A stretch of 64,000 nt of DNA from JAIEPM01 sp964546815 (GTDB taxonomy: Bacteria; Cyanobacteriota; Vampirovibrionia; Obscuribacterales; Obscuribacteraceae): NCBI GenBank assembly GCA_964546815.1, contig CAZJLR010000020.1:52247-116246 (forward strand). The letters are read 5' to 3'. Below are positions 61,273 to 64,000 of this stretch, piece by piece; within the stretch, counting starts at the first letter, position 1, and every line of letters starts with the position of its first letter. Both the position numbers and the translations under genes were made by a program. The notes beneath the pieces were generated by a model, which saw only the letters and a list, made by a program, of their open reading frames with translations, did no database searches and had not been told where the DNA came from.

Positions 61273-62423
61273 TTTCTTCAGTCATCAATGAACATCGCCT
61301 GAAATACCCGGCTCTGAAAAACAAGAGCTATTTGAATTTCGGCGCACAAGGAACGATGGCAAGCTCAACAATCGACGCCATCAAACAATCATATGATTAT
61401 GTGCAAGAAAAGGGACCTTTAAGTGCCGGCATGTTTGCCTGGCTGGTAGAAGAAGGTTTGCGCTGCAAAAGACTTATCGCTGAAGAATTCGGCGGAAAAG
61501 CAAGTTCATATGCATTGACTCAAAATACTACAGAAGGATGCAACATTGTTCTTTGGGGTCTTGATTGGAAAGAGGGCGACACGCTTTTAACCACAGACTC
61601 TGAGCATAATGGCGTGATGAAAGCTGCAGTGCAGTTATGCAAAAGAAACAAACTCAAGCTTGAAATTTGCAATATTGCAGAGCTCGACAGCGAAGAAGAA
61701 ATTCTGTCTACTGTGGAAAAATCGCTTGAGTCCAATCCTCGTCTATTTATGATCAGCCATGTTTTGTGGAACACCGGCCGTGTTTTGCCTTTGAGAAAAA
61801 TTGTAGATTTGTGCAAAAGCAAAAACGTAAAAGTGCTGGCAGACGGCGCGCAATCAGCTGGAGTAATGCCTCTGGACATGATTGCACTTGGCGCCGAATT
61901 TTATGCTTTCACCGGTCACAAATGGATAGGTGGACCAGAAGGCGTTGGCGCATTGTATGTAGATCCAAATAGTCTCAACGAATTAGAACCTACATTTGCT
62001 GGTTGGCGCGGAGCAATATTCAATGCAAAAGGACAGGCGATTGATTGGCAGCCAGACTCGTCTAGATATGAAGTTGCCACGGCACCATTTCCATTATTGA
62101 GCGGTTTAATAAATGCAATCGAAGTGCATCGCCAGGCCGGCAGCACTTCAGATCGATATGATTCAATTATTCAAATCACAAAAAAACTAAGAGCAGAATT
62201 GAGCACAATTCCAAATCTAAAATTGCTCGACAAAACCGGCGGCTCGAGCCTCATTTCATTTTCAATAGAAGGCGCCGTTCATGGAAACATAGTAAAAACA
62301 CTGGAGTCGAAAGGCTTTATTGTTCGCACAATTCCAAACCCTGAATGCATTCGGGCTTCAGTGCATTATTTCAGCCAGGAAGAAGCGGAAAAATTCTGCG
62401 ACGCGCTGAAGGCGTCAATTTAA
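61269..62423 (+). CDS. Class V aminotransferase (cysteine-desulfurase/lyase-like)
   Basis: A 384-residue fold-type I PLP enzyme of class V: YLNFGAQGTM near the start, TQNTTEGCN, LADGAQSAGV (PLP-binding Asp) and the PLP lysine in TGHKWIGGPEG (K218). The RxGxxCxxP-type catalytic Cys loop of group II cysteine desulfurases (SufS) is not present; the end reads VRTIPNPECIRASVHYF, as in isopenicillin-epimerase-like or cyst(e)ine lyase (C-DES) members. Substrate undetermined. It overlaps pyrF by 4 nt, which shows co-translation but no functional link. Confidence 0.88.
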   Translation: MISSVINEHRLKYPALKNKSYLNFGAQGTMASSTIDAIKQSYDYVQEKGPLSAGMFAWLVEEGLRCKRLIAEEFGGKASSYALTQNTTEGCNIVLWGLDWKEGDTLLTTDSEHNGVMKAAVQLCKRNKLKLEICNIAELDSEEEILSTVEKSLESNPRLFMISHVLWNTGRVLPLRKIVDLCKSKNVKVLADGAQSAGVMPLDMIALGAEFYAFTGHKWIGGPEGVGALYVDPNSLNELEPTFAGWRGAIFNAKGQAIDWQPDSSRYEVATAPFPLLSGLINAIEVHRQAGSTSDRYDSIIQITKKLRAELSTIPNLKLLDKTGGSSLISFSIEGAVHGNIVKTLESKGFIVRTIPNPECIRASVHYFSQEEAEKFCDALKASI

Positions 62424-62461
62424 AAAATTGAACCGCGATATTCAGTGCCCATTGCTTTAAC

Positions 62462-63466
62462 TCACATCGAAAACGCTTCTTTGAGAACTTTTTCCCCTAT
62501 CAAGCCAGGGTAGTTCACAGTTTCAAAATCACTGCCGGTCTCACGCGTCTCGCTATCAGTTGTTTGCACTTCCTCTTGAGCCGAGGAAATTGTTTGCATT
62601 GGCTCTTTTGCAGGGGAAACGAATTGTCCAGGATTTTGCGCAGAAATATCAGTTGCTCCAGTCTGACGCTTTACTTCGTCAACCATGGCAGTGACGAATC
62701 CGTTGTCGAGAATCTGTGGGAAATTTTTTACGCTGACAATGTCAAATTGAGCATGCTCGCGAAGCAAGCCGTTATCTAGCTTTGCCAGGACACGAGTGCC
62801 ACGTTTTTCATTTCCGACTTGCAAGAACAAAAGACGCAGTTCATTCGGATTTTGCATTCGCTTACTTGCTTTGACAATTTCTAAAGCTAGCGTTTGGCTG
62901 TTATCGGGGGCTCCATCGCTAATCACCGTGATCAGCAAGGGTTTACATGCTGCTCCCAATCTTTCCTTGCGCTCAAAATAACGTTCGATCTGGTTATGCA
63001 CTGCAAGTGTGGTGTTGGTGCCGCCGAATGGCTCGTTTTGTGCGAAAACAGCAGATACAGCTTGCGCACGAGTTCCACTGTAAGGGGTAATCGTCTTCGA
63101 AAAGCAAACAACCTGCATGGGCTCAGTCAACACGCCTCGCGCATCTTCTTCCACTCTACTTAACTCGTCTCGGCACCAGTCCCAGCGGCTTCTGCAGCTA
63201 TACTTAGATGCTTCAGGTATCACTGCAATGTTAGTTCGACTGCCGACTGGTGGGCAATCTTTTTCGGCCATGGAATTAGACGAGTCGACCAACATCACCA
63301 GATCATAATTGCGAAGTTCTTCAATATTTTTTGCAGTCTTATTTTCTTCCGCAGAGCCCAACCTGGGCCAGTTTTGACAAAGAGTAGCCGCGCTAGATGG
63401 CGCCAGGGTGTTCAGCCCCATAAACAAGACAGCTGACAAACTCAAACAGATTCGCTTCGATAACAT
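62462..63466 (-). CDS. Secreted VWA-domain protein
   Basis: About 334 residues from the ATG at 63466, which has GAGG 7 nt upstream; an ATG at 63484 extends the frame by six residues. A signal peptide (LSKRICLSLSAVLFMGLN, cleavage near SSA) is followed by a von Willebrand factor A domain: MIDAS DSSNSM (D61, S63, S65), the GGTNT threonine and SDGAPD aspartate. It ends with a ~80-residue Glu/Gln/Thr-rich low-complexity tail. VWA domains bind ligands through a metal ion. It contains several Cys in the first half (for example KYSCRSRWDWC), possibly disulfides. Convergent with the class V aminotransferase; no partner gene is adjacent. Confidence 0.85.
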   Translation of the reverse strand: MLSKRICLSLSAVLFMGLNTLAPSSAATLCQNWPRLGSAEENKTAKNIEELRNYDLVMLVDSSNSMAEKDCPPVGSRTNIAVIPEASKYSCRSRWDWCRDELSRVEEDARGVLTEPMQVVCFSKTITPYSGTRAQAVSAVFAQNEPFGGTNTTLAVHNQIERYFERKERLGAACKPLLITVISDGAPDNSQTLALEIVKASKRMQNPNELRLLFLQVGNEKRGTRVLAKLDNGLLREHAQFDIVSVKNFPQILDNGFVTAMVDEVKRQTGATDISAQNPGQFVSPAKEPMQTISSAQEEVQTTDSETRETGSDFETVNYPGLIGEKVLKEAFSM

Positions 63467-63648
63467 TTCCACGGCCTCGCACATTTCTTTTCTATCTGGG
63501 TGCTGAGACGCGACGATCTCTGAGCGGTTCCTCTAATCAGTGGCACATTTTTTGTATCAATAAAAATCAGAATTTACTTCAAACGCGGAACTATATAGAA
63601 CACATTCCATCTCAACTAGAGACTAGAATCATCCGAGAGGTAAATGAT

Positions 63649-63918
63649 ATGAAATTTGCACAGATAGCCGCAGTCGTCGCAGGATCGCTGGTTTTGCTTA
63701 ATTGCTCTGTATCTTTCGCACAAAGCGAAGCATCATCAGAATCCGCCAGCGAGTCTGGTGTAAATCCAACTCCTGCATCAACAGCGACTACACCAGCAAA
63801 ATCCTCAAGCACAACGACGACCACGACAAAACAGACCTCGGTGAAAAAAGCACCAGTGGCTCAAGTCAAAACATATCGCCACACTGTAACCAGAACACGC
63901 ACACACAAGCGCAAATAA
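63649..63918 (+). CDS. Small secreted Ser/Thr-rich basic protein
   Basis: An 89-residue protein with a signal peptide (MKFAQIAAVVAGSLVLLNCS, cleavage near SFA), then ~40 Ser/Thr/Ala residues and a C-terminal Lys/Arg/His-rich stretch (RHTVTRTRTHKRK). GAGAGG stands 8 nt before the ATG, and a TATATA box (63592-63597) is upstream without a good -35. Such short proteins occur as cell-wall or surface-associated peptides; no family recognised. The gene is divergent from the VWA gene. Confidence 0.65.
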   Translation: MKFAQIAAVVAGSLVLLNCSVSFAQSEASSESASESGVNPTPASTATTPAKSSSTTTTTTKQTSVKKAPVAQVKTYRHTVTRTRTHKRK

Positions 63919-63951
63919 TGGAACAGTAACTAGAGTTCAAAATCATTACAA

Positions 63952-63979
63952 AAGGAGCGATGCCGATGCATCGCTCCTT
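63952..63979. terminator. Strong hairpin after the small secreted-protein gene
   Basis: AAGGAGCGATGC (63952-63963) and GCATCGCTCCTT (63968-63979) are perfect complements around a 4-nt CGAT loop, a 12-bp stem 34 nt after the stop at 63918. The plus strand has no T-run after it, but the minus strand has TTTTGTAATG, so it may also act on a neighbouring gene or be part of a palindromic repeat family. Confidence 0.5.
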
Positions 63980-63987
63980 CGCTATTT

Positions 63988-64000
63988 GTAGGGGCGACGC
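63988..64000. repeat. Start of another copy of the 24-bp palindromic repeat
   Basis: GTAGGGGCGACGC is identical to the first 13 nt of the inverted-repeat arm at 10967-10990; the rest is cut by the window end. Confidence 0.65.

Noticed and set aside
61269..62423. SufS cysteine desulfurase call
   Set aside because: The catalytic Cys loop typical of SufS is missing; the end of the protein resembles epimerase or lyase members.

Overview
The window looks like a chromosomal segment from a Gram-negative-type, non-photosynthetic relative of the cyanobacteria (Melainabacteria/Vampirovibrionia, Obscuribacter-like). This is inference from content: a DUF2993/LmeA-like protein, GerMN lipoprotein, many TPR proteins, outer-membrane barrel-type proteins, very large composite proteins and TTG/GTG starts. 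There is no rRNA, tRNA or photosynthesis gene to settle it, and I found no CRISPR array or complete insertion sequence.

Layout. 1-5.3 kb: the end of a TPR protein, a CCA-adding-enzyme-like protein with a large unrelated N-terminal half, and an unrecognised protein. 5.4-8.3 kb: a sulfur/persulfide module (CoA-disulfide-reductase-like flavoprotein fused to rhodanese, a YgaP-like rhodanese membrane protein, and a divergent ArsR regulator with a palindromic operator candidate and a clear promoter). 8.3-12.2 kb: a membrane protein, a MATE exporter and an alpha-oxoamine-synthase-like PLP enzyme whose stop codon lies inside a 96-bp palindromic repeat element. 12.2-21.7 kb: a minus-strand cluster in which a full-length RNA polymerase beta subunit (RpoB) is translationally coupled to a secreted TPR protein and followed 5 bp later by a secreted protein with twenty 12-residue Gly/Tyr repeats and a two-helix membrane hairpin; a secreted protein and a replication-relaxation-like winged-helix protein follow. 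No rpoC or rplL is present. 21.8-48.5 kb: a LysM protein with repeated Cys motifs, two degenerate cyclase/kynurenine-formamidase-like proteins, and one uninterrupted 7025-residue ORF. That giant protein combines helical repeats, a long Rhs/YD-like beta region, a hydrophobic segment, a HENAH zincin-type site, a degenerate second copy (EEWAH), a papain-fold-toxin-like Cys/His/Asp set and a kinase-like C-terminus. 48.5-57.3 kb: RDD and other small membrane proteins, then a coupled operon of a filamentous-haemagglutinin-like adhesin, an outer-membrane protein and a CPBP-protease/TPR fusion, preceded by a paralogous outer-membrane protein. 57.7-64 kb: a NarL-type response regulator, DUF2993 and GerMN envelope proteins, the housekeeping run rpmE-pyrF-class V aminotransferase, a secreted VWA protein, a small secreted protein and the edge of another repeat element.

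The two most unusual things are the rpoB gene outside its normal operon, coupled to envelope-protein genes, and the giant composite protein with several toxin- or peptidase-like sites. Much of the rest is envelope and surface biology (adhesin, outer-membrane proteins, LysM, VWA, lipoprotein) around a few housekeeping genes. Functional links between the blocks are inference from spacing, overlap and strand only.
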